Source: Plantactinospora endophytica (GTDB lineage Bacteria > Actinomycetota > Actinomycetes > Mycobacteriales > Micromonosporaceae). From it: 64,000 nt of DNA. Made by a program: the position numbers and the translations under genes. Of this stretch, positions 47,125-56,853 are shown in pieces. The stretch is from positions 342,430 through 406,429 of the forward strand of contig NZ_BONW01000005.1 in assembly GCF_016862915.1 (NCBI RefSeq). Reading direction: 5' to 3'. Under the pieces are notes generated by a model. That model made no database searches. It saw only the letters and a list, made by a program, of their open reading frames with translations, and had not been told where the DNA came from. The first letter of the stretch is position 1. Each line of letters opens with the position of its first letter.

Positions 47125-48077
47125 CGTGCCTCTTTCCGCTCGGCTGCGCCGGGTGCGCTGCTGGGGGTCGGGGCGGCGTACTCCAGGTCGCCGCCGGTGA
47201 GTTCGAGGTACGCCTGTTCGAGGGATGCCTCCCGGGCGCTCAGCCCGTGCAGTCGTACGCCGAGGTGGTGGGCCAGGTCACCGACCTGACCGACGGTGCT
47301 GCCGGTGACCAGCAGCTCGTCGGCGCCGACCCGTTCGACGGTGGCGTGCCTGGCGACGAGTTCGTCGCGGAGCCGGTGCAGTGCGGCGGGCTCGGGGCTG
47401 ACCACCCGAACGGCGGCCAGTGAACTGCCGGCGATCACCTCGGCGATCGGCGCGTCGGCGAGCAGCCGACCCCGGCCGATCACCACGAGCTGGTCGGCGG
47501 TGAGCTGTACCTCGCTCATCAGGTGGCTGGAGACGAAGACCGTACGCCCCTGTGCGGCCAGCGACCGCATCAGCTCGCGGATCCAGCGCACCCCGTCCGG
47601 GTCCAGCCCGTTCACCGGCTCGTCGAAGATCAGCACCCCCGGGTCGCCGAGCAGCGCTCCGGCGATGCCGAGCCGCTGGCCCATGCCGAGCGAGAGGGTG
47701 CCGGCCCGCTTTCCGGCCGCCTCGGTCATCCCCACCGTGTCGAGTACCTCGTCGACCCGGCGTACCGGAATGCCGTTGCTGCGGGCCATCGCGGTCAGGT
47801 GGGCCCGGGCGGTCCGGCCGGGGTGTACCGCCCGGGCGTCGAGCAGCGCGCCGACCTCCCGCAGCGGGTGCCGGTACGTCCGGTACGGCCGGCCGGCGAC
47901 AAGTGCGGTGCCGGAGTCGGGCCGGTCCAGTCCGAGGATCATCCGGATGGTGGTGGACTTGCCGGCCCCGTTCGGGCCGAGGAAGCCGGTGACCCGACCC
48001 GGCGTGATCGCCAGGGAGAGCCGGTCGACCGCCGTGGTCGCGCCGAAGCGCTTGGTCAGTTCGGTTAACGTGATCAT
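47121..48077 (-). CDS. ABC transporter ATP-binding protein
   Basis: 318 residues. Walker A GFLGPNGAGKSTTIRM, signature LSLGMGQRLGIAGAL, Walker B VLIFDEPVNGLDPDG and the switch histidine region VFVSSHLMSE are visible. The C-terminal 90 residues resemble the extension of DrrA/BcrA-type ATPases. It forms a transporter with the downstream permease. Confidence 0.92.
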   Translation of the reverse strand: MITLTELTKRFGATTAVDRLSLAITPGRVTGFLGPNGAGKSTTIRMILGLDRPDSGTALVAGRPYRTYRHPLREVGALLDARAVHPGRTARAHLTAMARSNGIPVRRVDEVLDTVGMTEAAGKRAGTLSLGMGQRLGIAGALLGDPGVLIFDEPVNGLDPDGVRWIRELMRSLAAQGRTVFVSSHLMSEVQLTADQLVVIGRGRLLADAPIAEVIAGSSLAAVRVVSPEPAALHRLRDELVARHATVERVGADELLVTGSTVGQVGDLAHHLGVRLHGLSAREASLEQAYLELTGGDLEYAAPTPSSAPGAAERKEAR

Positions 48078-48169
48078 GAATCCTTCCGGTGTTCGCAGCT
48101 CGGCTGCGACGGTAGGAATCCGGAGGGTGCCGACACAGCGCCCGAACGGCGATCGGAGGGGCTGACTTT

Positions 48170-48245
48170 CGTCAGGAGCCCGCGAAAGGACGTCGGGGAT
48201 CCGCGAAGGCTTCAGTAGCCCCCGAAGGCGTCAGCAGCCCGCGAA
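48170..48245. repeat. ~19-bp degenerate repeats upstream of lspA
   Basis: Three to four imperfect copies of a unit like CCGCGAAGGCGTCAGCAGC lie in the 261-base gap between the ATPase and lspA genes. Confidence 0.55.
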
Positions 48246-48338
48246 CCGGACGGGGGTCCGTCGGGGGCGATCCGGTCGGCGGGCGACGTAGGCTGGGGGC
48301 CGTCCCGGGCAAGCCGTCGGTGCTGGAGGTCTTTCGTC

Positions 48339-48878
48339 ATGCAGCAGGTCGAGGCGGATTCCTCGATGCCGGAGGCGGACCGGGCGGTCAGCACTGTCCG
48401 GTGGTACCCCCGGGTGCTCGCCCTGGCCCTGGTGATCGTGGTGGTGGACCAGCTCACCAAGTTCTGGGCGGTCGCCGAGCTCTCCGACGGCGGCGTCGTA
48501 CCGGTCCTCGGCGACCTGCTCAGCCTGCGGCTGCTCTACAACCCGGGCGCGGCGTTCTCGATCGGTACCGGCGTCACCTGGATCTTCGCGATCATCGCCG
48601 CCGTCGCGGTGGCGGCGATCACCCGGGCCGCCTGGAAGGTCCGTAACCGGGCCTGGGCGATCGCCCTCGGTCTGGTGCTGGGCGGTGCCACCACCCACCT
48701 GCTGGACCGGTTGTTCCGGGAGCCCGGGTTCGCCCGGGGCCACGTCGTCGACTTCATCGACTACGCCGGCTTCTTCGTCGGCAACGTCGCCGACATCTGC
48801 CTGGTGCTGGGCGGTGCGCTGATCGTGCTGCTCTACCTGCGCGGAATCGACATCGACGGCCGACGCGACCAGGACTGA
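48339..48878 (+). CDS. lspA: Signal peptidase II-like protein
   Basis: 179 residues with four membrane spans. Family motifs seen are VVDQLTKFWA, YNPGAAFSIG, DRLFR with VVDFIDY, and VGNVADICLVLGG carrying the second catalytic aspartate. The usual GGAxGN before DRL reads GGATTHLLDRL, so the conserved Gly-Asn is replaced by Thr-His. It should cleave lipoprotein signal peptides, if active; the window encodes several lipoproteins. ATG start with GGAGG nine bases upstream. Confidence 0.82.
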   Translation: MQQVEADSSMPEADRAVSTVRWYPRVLALALVIVVVDQLTKFWAVAELSDGGVVPVLGDLLSLRLLYNPGAAFSIGTGVTWIFAIIAAVAVAAITRAAWKVRNRAWAIALGLVLGGATTHLLDRLFREPGFARGHVVDFIDYAGFFVGNVADICLVLGGALIVLLYLRGIDIDGRRDQD

Positions 48879-48926
48879 CCGCCCCGCCGCCCCTCCCGGA
48901 CCCGCAGTCGGGCGGACCGGAACGGG

Positions 48927-49046
48927 CTCAGCGGCGCGCGACGACGAACGCTCAGCGGCGGGCAATGGAAATCGCTCAGCGGCCAACGAGGACGAACCGT
49001 CGGCGGCGGGCGACGAAAAGCGCTCAGCGGTGGGCGACGACGAACG
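48927..49046. repeat. Five tandem 24-bp repeats overlapping the P450 stop
   Basis: Five contiguous 24-bp units. The last (49023-49046) is the stop codon and final codons (FVVAHR) of the minus-strand P450 gene; the four others follow the stop and diverge, most still starting with CTCAGCGG. Confidence 0.92.
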
Positions 49047-50187
49047 CGTCCGGCATCCGGAACGACAGGTTGTCCGGGCACCACGGTGCCCGGACGACTG
49101 TCACGTCGGCCAACAGCGGGGCGGTCTCCTCGACCACCACCGCCGCCTCCAGCCGGGAGAGCTGGGCGCCGACGCAGCGGTGCGCGCCGGCCCCGAACGC
49201 CAGGTGCCGGCGGGAGCCGCGCTGTCCGGGTACGAACGCCTCCGGCGCGGCGACCACCTCCGGGTCGCGGCCGGCGCGGGCCAGCCAGAGCACGACGCTG
49301 GTCCCCTCGGGTACGGGTGTGCCGGCCAGTTCGGTGTCCCGGGCGGCCACCCGGCGCCAGGTGACGATCGGCGGCTCCAGCCGCAGCCCCTCCTCGACCA
49401 CGTCGTCGACCGCCACCGTGCCGGCGCCCAGCCCGACGATCACCTCCGGGGTGCCGGTGAGCCGGTGCAGCAGCAGGGTGAGGAACTGACTGGTGGTCTC
49501 CTGGCCGGCGACGAGCAGGAAGAACAGCGCCCCGACGACGACGTCCGGCGGCTGCCCGGCGGTACGCAGATCGGCGGCCAGCCCACCGCCGGTGGCGGCG
49601 AACTCCCGCAGTACGGCGTGGAACCGGCCGACGACGTCGGCGAGTACCCGTTGCCGCTGCGGGTCGACCGGGGCCCAGAACAGTTCCAGGGCGGCCCGGG
49701 TGAACTCCTTGACGACCTCGGTCGGCGCCTCCGGCAGGTCGACCAGCCGGGCGAGTACCAGCAGCGGCAGGTCGGCGGCGAGGTCCGCGTACAGGTCGAC
49801 GGGGTGGCCGGTGTCGAGCGCGGCGCCGAGCCGGCCGACCCGCTCCCGCACGACGGCGGTCAGCCACGGCCGTTGCGCGGCGACCCGGTGCGGATGTAGT
49901 GCCTCGGCGACGATGCCCCGGATCGCCGGATGGCTGTGCCCGCCGTTGTTGGCCAGCGTCGGGGGGAGTCGGAAGCCGTGCCGGGCGAGTACCCGTAGCG
50001 CCCCGACCGGGATCGGGGTCATCGCGTCCAGCGCGTTGTCCGGGCGGAACGTCTCCGGGTCGGCGAGCACCTGGCGGACCAGCGCGTGCCGGGTCACCAC
50101 CAGGTGGTCGACCCCGACGTGGTCCGGCACGGAGACCACGTCCGGCCATGGCCGTTCGACCGGGCCCTGCCAACTTCGGAACAGCAC
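49024..50187 (-). CDS. Cytochrome P450
   Basis: 387 residues. The heme-binding motif is HLAFGAGAHRCVGAQLSRLE with its cysteine ligand; the I-helix oxygen-activation site is LLVAGQETTSQ; the ExxR motif lies in VVEEGLRLEPP. It is a soluble bacterial P450 monooxygenase. No ferredoxin or reductase gene is adjacent. It follows the methyltransferase gene by nine bases, so the two are cotranscribed. The substrate is unknown. GTG start. Confidence 0.92.
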   Translation of the reverse strand: MLFRSWQGPVERPWPDVVSVPDHVGVDHLVVTRHALVRQVLADPETFRPDNALDAMTPIPVGALRVLARHGFRLPPTLANNGGHSHPAIRGIVAEALHPHRVAAQRPWLTAVVRERVGRLGAALDTGHPVDLYADLAADLPLLVLARLVDLPEAPTEVVKEFTRAALELFWAPVDPQRQRVLADVVGRFHAVLREFAATGGGLAADLRTAGQPPDVVVGALFFLLVAGQETTSQFLTLLLHRLTGTPEVIVGLGAGTVAVDDVVEEGLRLEPPIVTWRRVAARDTELAGTPVPEGTSVVLWLARAGRDPEVVAAPEAFVPGQRGSRRHLAFGAGAHRCVGAQLSRLEAAVVVEETAPLLADVTVVRAPWCPDNLSFRMPDAFVVAHR

Positions 50188-50196
50188 CCGACCACG

Positions 50197-50889
50197 CTAA
50201 CCAGTACGGTCCCGGCCCTCGGTGCCGCCGGTCGTGGAGGTGACCTTCGTCAGTTCCCAGACCCGGCTGTGCTTCACCCGGACGCTTTCCAGGGCGACGG
50301 TGACCGGGATGTCGTAGCCGGCCACCGGGGTGAACCGCTCCCGGGGCAGGTACGCCCGTTCCGGGTCGCCGACCAGCACGTGCGCGCCGGCCCGGCTGGC
50401 CCGGAGCAGGAACCGGAGTACCCGGTTCGCCATCGCCTGGCTGTAGAAGACGTCGCCGGCCAGTACGACCTGGGCGTCGCGGGCGTCGCCGTCCAGGATG
50501 TCGCCGAGTTCGCCGGCCACCGTCACCCCGTTGGCCTCGGCGTTGACCTCGACGGCGGCCAGCGCCATCCGGTCGATGTCGACGGCCAGCACCTCTGTCG
50601 CGCCGGCCCGGGCGGCGGCGACCGCCACCAGGCCGGAGCCGCAGGCGAGGTCCAGCACCCGCCGGCCGGCGACGGTTTCCGGATGGTCGAGCAGGTAGCG
50701 GGCCAGCGCTTGGCCGCCGGCCCAGGCGAAGGCCCAGAACGGCGGGGGCTGTTCGCTGCGGAACTCGCCCTCGGTCAGCTCCCAGAGGCCGATCGGTTCG
50801 GCCGCCTGGTGCAGCCGGATCTCCGGTACCGCCGACACCGGGCTCAGTTGGGCGTACCTGCGGACGAACTCCGTGGGGCTCTCGGACAC
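50197..50889 (-). CDS. Class I SAM-dependent methyltransferase
   Basis: 230 residues. The SAM-binding motif is VLDLACGSGLVAVAAARAGA followed by VLAVDIDRMAL; motif VVLAGDVFYSQAMA follows. It resembles ETFB lysine methyltransferase or nicotinamide N-methylase-like (COG3897) proteins. The GTG at 50889 (VSESPTEF) is preferred to a longer form. Just upstream of the P450 gene in one operon. Confidence 0.8.
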   Translation of the reverse strand: MSESPTEFVRRYAQLSPVSAVPEIRLHQAAEPIGLWELTEGEFRSEQPPPFWAFAWAGGQALARYLLDHPETVAGRRVLDLACGSGLVAVAAARAGATEVLAVDIDRMALAAVEVNAEANGVTVAGELGDILDGDARDAQVVLAGDVFYSQAMANRVLRFLLRASRAGAHVLVGDPERAYLPRERFTPVAGYDIPVTVALESVRVKHSRVWELTKVTSTTGGTEGRDRTG

Positions 50890-51100
50890 AAGCGCCGATT
50901 CTGCCGGTCGACCTGCCCGGCTCTCCGCCCGGTCCCGGTTCCCGCGTCCGGGCGTGTCGCGGAAGGTCGGTAACCGGTTCAGCACTCCGCGTCAAAAACA
51001 CCCTCTTCATTCCTGAATGGTGCTGATACCCCAGTCTTCCGCGCACCCACCCGTACCCATAGCGTCGGTCGGGTAGGTATGTCGACTTGAATGGGGTGTG

Positions 51101-52036
51101 ATGGCGGTGAGGCGGCTCGCGACCCGGCTCGGAGCCACGCTGGTGTGTGCGACGACGGGCTGGGCGGTGCTGCCGGCCGACCCGGCCGGGGCGGCTCCCG
51201 GCTTCGACACCGCGATCACCCAGCTTCCGGGCCGGTTCGTGGCCGGCGCGGGTGCCGAGACCGTCACCGCGGTGATCTCCACCAGCCTGGACGGCGAGTG
51301 CCGCAAGGTCCGCTGGTCGCTGGTGCTGCGGGTGGACGGTCTGCGGCTCGACCAGGTCGCCGTCGACCGGGTGGAGGAGACCGGCGGGTTTCCGGTGGAC
51401 GTCCGGGGCGAGGGCGGCGGTGCCCGGCTCACCGACCGGCAACTCGACCCCGGTTCGTTGTGCCGCAACCGCACCGTCACCGCGCAGTACCGGCTGGCCG
51501 TCGACCGGGCGGTGACGGACGGCCGGATCGAGCTCACCGTCGAGGCGTTCGACGCGCAGTCCCGGCTGCTCGACCGGCAGAGCGCCACCCGTGACGTGGT
51601 CGGCGGGCGCGGCGGCGGGCAGGATCGGCGCCGCGCGCCGGAGCGGGCCCGACCGACGCCGACCGAGGCGGCGCCGACCCCGACCGAGGCGGTGGAGCCG
51701 GAGCCGACCGAGCCGGTCGACGAGGATTCTCCGGTACTCGCCGAGGGGCCGGACGGTGCCGCCGGGACCGGCGACGGCGGCTCGGGTGCCGGCGAGGCCA
51801 GCGCCACCGCCGGCCAGGGCGGCACCGGGCTGACCGAGATCGGTTTCGCGGCCGGTGCGCTGATGCTCTTCCTCGGTGCCGGCCTGCTGCTCCGGCTGCG
51901 GTCCCGTAACCGGCTCGCCGAGGCGACCCCGGCACCGGCACCCGCCCGGCGGCGCGGCTATCCGGAGGCCGCCCGGCGCGGCCCCGCGCCGCCCCGGCGC
52001 GGTGAGGGCGGCGGCCGGCACTACCCCGACTGGTGA
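51101..52036 (+). CDS. Secreted, C-terminally membrane-anchored protein of unknown function
   Basis: 311 residues. A signal peptide (1-32) is followed by a beta-rich domain with two cysteines (FDTAITQLPGRFVAGAGAETVTAVI), a Pro/Thr/Glu linker with PTPTEAAPTPTEA repeats, and a C-terminal span ([19 protein letters not shown]) with a basic Arg/Pro tail. No LPXTG sorting signal is seen. It is probably a wall-spanning protein. GTG at 51098 is an alternative start. Confidence 0.75.
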   Translation: MAVRRLATRLGATLVCATTGWAVLPADPAGAAPGFDTAITQLPGRFVAGAGAETVTAVISTSLDGECRKVRWSLVLRVDGLRLDQVAVDRVEETGGFPVDVRGEGGGARLTDRQLDPGSLCRNRTVTAQYRLAVDRAVTDGRIELTVEAFDAQSRLLDRQSATRDVVGGRGGGQDRRRAPERARPTPTEAAPTPTEAVEPEPTEPVDEDSPVLAEGPDGAAGTGDGGSGAGEASATAGQGGTGLTEIGFAAGALMLFLGAGLLLRLRSRNRLAEATPAPAPARRRGYPEAARRGPAPPRRGEGGGRHYPDW

Positions 52037-52064
52037 TCGAACCGCGCTGAGCGCCGGCAACGGA

Positions 52065-52106
52065 AAGGGCCCCTTCCGATCGTGACCACGATCGGAAGGG
52101 GCCCTT
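52065..52106. terminator. Bidirectional terminator, 20-bp perfect stem
   Basis: A perfect 20-bp stem (52065-52084 with 52087-52106) and a 2-base loop lie between two convergent genes. The ends carry AAA on one side and TTC on the other. Confidence 0.85.
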
Positions 52107-52119
52107 CGGCTATCGGAAA

Positions 52120-55083
52120 CTAGCTGCCGAACGCCTGGAACTCGGCGATCCGGACGTGCGTCCGGGCCGGGCTGGCGGTCGTGCAGTCGGTGGTCGTCGC
52201 CGGATCGTTGTCCTGCTCACCGGCGTACTCCGGACCGCCGGTGCACTGGCTGTCCAGCACCTGGATCCGCAGGTGGGTGGCGACGGTACGCGGAATGTCG
52301 AACGACCGCAGGTTGATGTCCCGCGAGTACGCCCGGTACTTCCCACCCGGGAACGCGTCCGACCGGCTGGTGTAGACCTTCCGGTAGTTGGCGTCCACGG
52401 AGCAGTCGACCCGGCTGGCGTCGCAGGCCAGTACGGCGAACGAGCGCAGCGCCGACAGGGCGTTCTGGCTGGCCGGGTCGGCCGTGTTGGCGGGGTTCGG
52501 CGGGCGCAGGTAGGCGCTCACGTTCACCCGTCGTACGGTCTGCGGCCGGTCACCGGCGAGGTCGACGGTGACCTGCTTGCCGACCACCCCGTCCAGGGAC
52601 GCCCAGTTGGTCGCCTCGGTGTCGTCGACCAGCGCGGTGGTGTTGACCCCGTCCCCGGCCACGGTCGCGCCGGAGGCGGCCGAGGCGAGGTTGCGGTCGA
52701 GCTTCAGTTCCAGGGTCACCGGCTTGTCGGCGTGCCGGCCCTTGCCGGCCTTGAACTCCTTGCTGAACCGGGTGTGCCCGAAGCCCGGGGCGACCGCCAG
52801 GAAGGAGAACTTGGTGCCTTCGATCACCTCGAAGCTGTCCGGCAGCGGGGTGGCCGGGTCGGTGTCCGCGACCGGGACGGCGCGGGCCTCGTAGTCGCCG
52901 AGGTAGAGCCGGACCGGCGCACCCTCGCTGGCACCGTCCGGCTTGAGCTGCACGGTGACGTTGCGGGCGTGCGGGGAGGCGAAGCTCGGCGTCGGGTCGG
53001 TGTCGGCGGCGCCGTTGGTGGCGGCGTCCCGGCCCATCCCGGAGACGGCGAAGGCGTTCCAGATGATGTCCTGGTTGGCCCCGCCGAACCGGAGCTGGTC
53101 GGCGGCGAGAAGGTTGTCCCGCATGTCCAGCATGCTGACCGAGCTGGCGGCCTGGAGCAGGTACGAGTCGAAGACGAGCTGCGTCCAGCGCCGGTTGCCC
53201 GGGCACTTCTCCACCGCCACCTTGCCGATGGCGCAGTCGAGCTGCTTCGACGGCGTGCCCTGTCCGTACCGCTTGACCAGTGCGGCGCGGACCCGGATGT
53301 TCGTCGCGCTCCAGATCTCGCCGTCGGCGTGCACCGCCGGGCCGGCGGTGTTGTAGCCGACGTCGGAGTAGTTCAGCGGGCTGCGGCTGAAGTCGTAGTT
53401 CCGGATGCCGCTGACGGTGTTGCCGGTGACGTAGCCGCCGGTGATGAAGGGGGTCTCACCGGGGGCCCGCAGGTTGTGCTGTACGAGGTATTCGGCGCCC
53501 ATCAGGTCGCCCCAGGACTCGCCCATGGCGCCGCCCTGGTGGCCGCTGATGCCGCTGTTCGGGCCGCCGATCATCCGGTTGGTGACGGCGTGCATGTACT
53601 CGTGCCCGATCACCGTCATGTCGTAGTCGCCGTCCACGCAGGGCGGGTACGGGCCACCGGCGGCGGGCTGCCACAGGTACATGTTGGTGGTCGGCTGGAG
53701 GCCGTCGCGCGGGGTGCTCTGGTTGGCGTTGTTCCGGTTGCCGCTGAGCGCGCCCTGTTGGGCCCGGCCCTGCTCGGCGTCGCCGCCGAGGCCGTCGGCG
53801 GTCAGGTTGACCGCCTGGAGGTTCCAGGCCGCCTCGTCGAAGCCGAGCCGGTAGGTCCAGTCGTGCATCCGGTTGTGCATGGCGAACAGGTTCGCGATCG
53901 CCGCGTCCGCGTCGTTCTTGTGGTCGGCGGTGAAGACGGCCGGGTCACACTTGGAGGTCTTCCACGGGTCGGTGAACGGGTAGACGTAGTCCCGGGTCGG
54001 GCTCTCCGTCATCGGCAGGGCGGGGGTGCCGCCACCCCAGGACACCACGTTGTTCGCCGAGTTGCCCCGGGCGGTGAAGGTCGGCTGCCCGGTGGCCAGG
54101 TCGACGTCCCAGGCCTGGCCGCTGTTCGGGTCCTTGACCGGGCGCTCGCAGCCGCGCTCGATCGTCAGGCACCAGAGCACCCGGGAGTCCTTGCCCGGCT
54201 TGGTCCTGGCGGGCGGGGTGGCCGGGAAGACGGCCCACTTCGGGTTGTCCGAGTCGAAGTCGACCAGGTCCTCGCGGACCAGCACGCTGCTGCGCTCGCC
54301 GTCGACGAAGGTGGTGAACGCGGTCGGGTGGTCGGTGCGGTCGGAGATCAGGGTGACCTCCCAGGCGGCCCGGGGCGCGGCGTCCGGCACCGGTACGGCG
54401 ACCTGTCGGATGTCCCGGCTGGCCACCTGGTCGGCGGTCAGTCCGGCGTCGGCGAGTGCGACCGCGTACGCCTGGTCGGCGGTGACGGTGACCGGCTGGG
54501 GGGTTCCGGTGTTGCGGGACAGCGAGGAGCTGACGTTGATGACGTTGCCGCCGGAGACGGCGATGCTGACCAGTCCGTCGTACCCGGCGGGCAGGTCGCC
54601 GAAGCGCTGCCGCAGGGTGACCACGGCACCGGTGCCGATCTGCCGGACCAGCAGCTTCTCCAGGCCCGCCACGGCGGCGGCGTCCAGGCCGAACAGTTCG
54701 CTGTTGTTCGCCAGGTACTGCCGGGCGGCCTTCTCCGGGTCGGCGTCCAGCCCGGTGGCGAGCGGGCCGTCGGTGGCGGTGAGCGCGTGCGGGGTGCCCA
54801 GCTCGTTCCACCGGACGTCACCGGCGACCTGGGTCGCCAGCCCCCGCTGCCGGGCGTTCGGCGCGGCCGAGCCGGCCCGGTTGTCCACGTCCCGGGGGGC
54901 GTGGCTGCCGCCGTACGACTCCGGGTGTTCTCCCGGCTGGACCTGGCCGCCGGGGTCACCGGCGGGTGCTGCGGTGGCGGTGGTGGCGCCGGGCAGCAGG
55001 GCGGCGGCCACCACGGCCGCCATCAGCGCGGGCAGGCCGCGCCGACCGGTCCGGATCGTTGATCTCCACCGGGTATGTGGCAA
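52120..55083 (-). CDS. Secreted M36 (fungalysin-type) metalloprotease
   Basis: 987 residues: signal peptide, a prodomain with FTP-like segments (about 40-330), the M36 peptidase domain (about 330-680) and a C-terminal region that may bind substrate (NTTALVDDTEATNWASLDG, a discoidin-like pattern). The zinc motif HExxH is in VIGHEYMHAVTN, and the third ligand glutamate in GAMGESWGDLMG. The TTG at 55083 has AAGGAGG five bases upstream and leads directly into the basic signal region; ATG 55152 is a less likely start. It should degrade proteins outside the cell. Confidence 0.87.
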   Translation of the reverse strand: MPHTRWRSTIRTGRRGLPALMAAVVAAALLPGATTATAAPAGDPGGQVQPGEHPESYGGSHAPRDVDNRAGSAAPNARQRGLATQVAGDVRWNELGTPHALTATDGPLATGLDADPEKAARQYLANNSELFGLDAAAVAGLEKLLVRQIGTGAVVTLRQRFGDLPAGYDGLVSIAVSGGNVINVSSSLSRNTGTPQPVTVTADQAYAVALADAGLTADQVASRDIRQVAVPVPDAAPRAAWEVTLISDRTDHPTAFTTFVDGERSSVLVREDLVDFDSDNPKWAVFPATPPARTKPGKDSRVLWCLTIERGCERPVKDPNSGQAWDVDLATGQPTFTARGNSANNVVSWGGGTPALPMTESPTRDYVYPFTDPWKTSKCDPAVFTADHKNDADAAIANLFAMHNRMHDWTYRLGFDEAAWNLQAVNLTADGLGGDAEQGRAQQGALSGNRNNANQSTPRDGLQPTTNMYLWQPAAGGPYPPCVDGDYDMTVIGHEYMHAVTNRMIGGPNSGISGHQGGAMGESWGDLMGAEYLVQHNLRAPGETPFITGGYVTGNTVSGIRNYDFSRSPLNYSDVGYNTAGPAVHADGEIWSATNIRVRAALVKRYGQGTPSKQLDCAIGKVAVEKCPGNRRWTQLVFDSYLLQAASSVSMLDMRDNLLAADQLRFGGANQDIIWNAFAVSGMGRDAATNGAADTDPTPSFASPHARNVTVQLKPDGASEGAPVRLYLGDYEARAVPVADTDPATPLPDSFEVIEGTKFSFLAVAPGFGHTRFSKEFKAGKGRHADKPVTLELKLDRNLASAASGATVAGDGVNTTALVDDTEATNWASLDGVVGKQVTVDLAGDRPQTVRRVNVSAYLRPPNPANTADPASQNALSALRSFAVLACDASRVDCSVDANYRKVYTSRSDAFPGGKYRAYSRDINLRSFDIPRTVATHLRIQVLDSQCTGGPEYAGEQDNDPATTTDCTTASPARTHVRIAEFQAFGS

Positions 55084-55314
55084 GGCGTCCTCCTTGGACG
55101 GGTACGACGAAGCCGACCGGTCAGGTCGGCTTGGGCGGGTGAGTTGGATCATGAGCGCGTGTAGATATGTGGATATCAGTCGGCCCAGGCGGAAGCAAGG
55201 ATCCGTCGGGTACTGACACCGGGGCTAGGTTCCGTTCGTATAACGGTTCGTCCGGGCCGGTCGGATATCCGGTGTTCTCGCAGGTCCGACCGGTCTCCGG
55301 TACGGCGTCGTCTC

Positions 55315-55367
55315 TTGACAAGCGGCGCCCGTCACACCTAGCGTCCGAACCTGTTGGATCGTTTCAT
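55315..55367 (+). promoter_or_regulatory. Promoter and LacI-type operator of the sugar-binding gene
   Basis: TTGACA (55315-55320), 18 bases, TAGCGT (55339-55344), then TTGGATCGTTTCAT at 55354-55367. The same hexamers, spacer length and a closely related operator precede the GH29 gene. The gap 55084-55538 otherwise shows no gene; the leader is about 190 bases. Confidence 0.8.
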
Positions 55368-55538
55368 TGCCGTACCGCACTACCTGCCACCGTCATTTAC
55401 CGCCCCCGCGACCTGGCTCACGTCGACGGGAATCCGCACCTGCCCACCCGGGCATTCCTGCGCCCGCTCAGGCAAGCGGTTTCCTGCCCGATCTTCCGCA
55501 CCACCGGCCGCCAGGCGCCCTTGGGAAGGAGAACGTCC

Positions 55539-56837
55539 ATGGTGCACACCCGACGGGTCCGCCGGGCCGCGAGGGCAGCAGCCCTCGCCGCGGCGGCCCT
55601 GCTCGTCCTGCCGCTGGCCGCGTGTGGTGGTGGTGACGAGGCCTCGGACGGCCCGGTCACCCTCGACTTCACCTGGTGGGGCAACGAGGACCGGGCCAAG
55701 GTGACCGAGGCGGCCATCGACCTGTTCGAGAAGAAGTACCCGAACATCAAGGTGAACACGTCGTTCGGCGCCTTCGACGCGTACTTCCAGAAGCTGTCCA
55801 CCCAGATCGCCGGTGGGGACGCCCCGGACGTGGTGCAGATGGACCGCGCCTACCTGCGGGAGTACGCCGACCGCAACGCGCTGCGCGACCTCACCGAGTA
55901 CGTCGAGGACGGCACCCTCAAGGTCGGCGACATCACCAAGACGCTGCTGCCGGCGGGCAAGGTCGGCGACGCGACCTTCGCGGTGCCGATCGCGCAGAAC
56001 ACCCAGGGCGTCGTCTACGACCCGGCGCTGTGGCAGAAGGCCGGCGTGGCCGCGCCGAGCCCCGAGTGGACCTGGGCCGACATGCAGGCCGCCGGACAGA
56101 AGCTGAGCCAGTCCAGCGGCGGCAAGGTGGCCGGCTTCGGCGACTTCGGCTTCGCCATCGACTGGTTCGACATCTGGCTGCGCCAGCGGGACAAGGCCAT
56201 CTACACCGACGACGGCAAGCTCGGCTTCACCGAGGCGGAGCTGACCGAGTTCTGGACGATGACCGGCCAGATGCGCGCGGTCGGCGCGCTGGCACCCCCG
56301 GCGCTGACCACCCAGCTCGACGGCTCGGTGCAGAACTCCTCGCTGATCAAGAAGGGCGTCACCGCCGAGGTCAACTACGACTCCGGCTTCACCGGCATGG
56401 TCAGCGCGTACGGCGGCCCGCTGGCGATCGTGCCGATGCCCAGCGACACCCCGAAGCGGGGGATGATCGCGGCGATGTCGATGGCGTACAGCGTCGCCCA
56501 GCGCAGCGAGCACCCGAAGGAGGCGACCATGCTTGTCGACTTCCTGGTCAACGACGTCGAGGCGGGCAAGGTGCTGGCGGTGTCCCGGGGCATGCCGGCC
56601 AACGCGAAGGTGCGGGACGCGATCGCCCCGAGCCTGGCCCCGAACGACAAGCTGGTCTACGAGTTCGAGCAGTCGGTGGTCGACAAGCTGCTGCCCACCC
56701 CGCCGCCGCAGCCCAAGGGCGGTGGCGCGGTGAAGGCCGAGTTCCAGCGGATCTACGACGAGGTCATCTTCGGTCGGATCCCGGCCGCCGAGGGCGCCAA
56801 GCGGGTCATCGACGAGGCGAAGAGCCAACTCGGCTGA
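55539..56837 (+). CDS. Family 1 sugar-binding lipoprotein, orphan
   Basis: 432 residues. A lipobox ends at Cys29 (LPLAAC) and the rest is a family 1 solute-binding protein (VTLDFTWWGNEDRAKVTEAAIDLFEKKYP). No permease or ATPase is adjacent. Its promoter and operator match those of the GH29 gene 1.5 kb away, so the ligand may be a fucosylated oligosaccharide or fucose; that is inferred. ATG at 55539 with GAAGGAG upstream. Confidence 0.85.
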   Translation: MVHTRRVRRAARAAALAAAALLVLPLAACGGGDEASDGPVTLDFTWWGNEDRAKVTEAAIDLFEKKYPNIKVNTSFGAFDAYFQKLSTQIAGGDAPDVVQMDRAYLREYADRNALRDLTEYVEDGTLKVGDITKTLLPAGKVGDATFAVPIAQNTQGVVYDPALWQKAGVAAPSPEWTWADMQAAGQKLSQSSGGKVAGFGDFGFAIDWFDIWLRQRDKAIYTDDGKLGFTEAELTEFWTMTGQMRAVGALAPPALTTQLDGSVQNSSLIKKGVTAEVNYDSGFTGMVSAYGGPLAIVPMPSDTPKRGMIAAMSMAYSVAQRSEHPKEATMLVDFLVNDVEAGKVLAVSRGMPANAKVRDAIAPSLAPNDKLVYEFEQSVVDKLLPTPPPQPKGGGAVKAEFQRIYDEVIFGRIPAAEGAKRVIDEAKSQLG

Positions 56838-56853
56838 CACCCCGACACCGGAA

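Noticed and set aside
49024..50889. Natural product gene cluster (P450 and methyltransferase)
   Set aside because: Only two tailoring-type genes with no core biosynthetic gene near.
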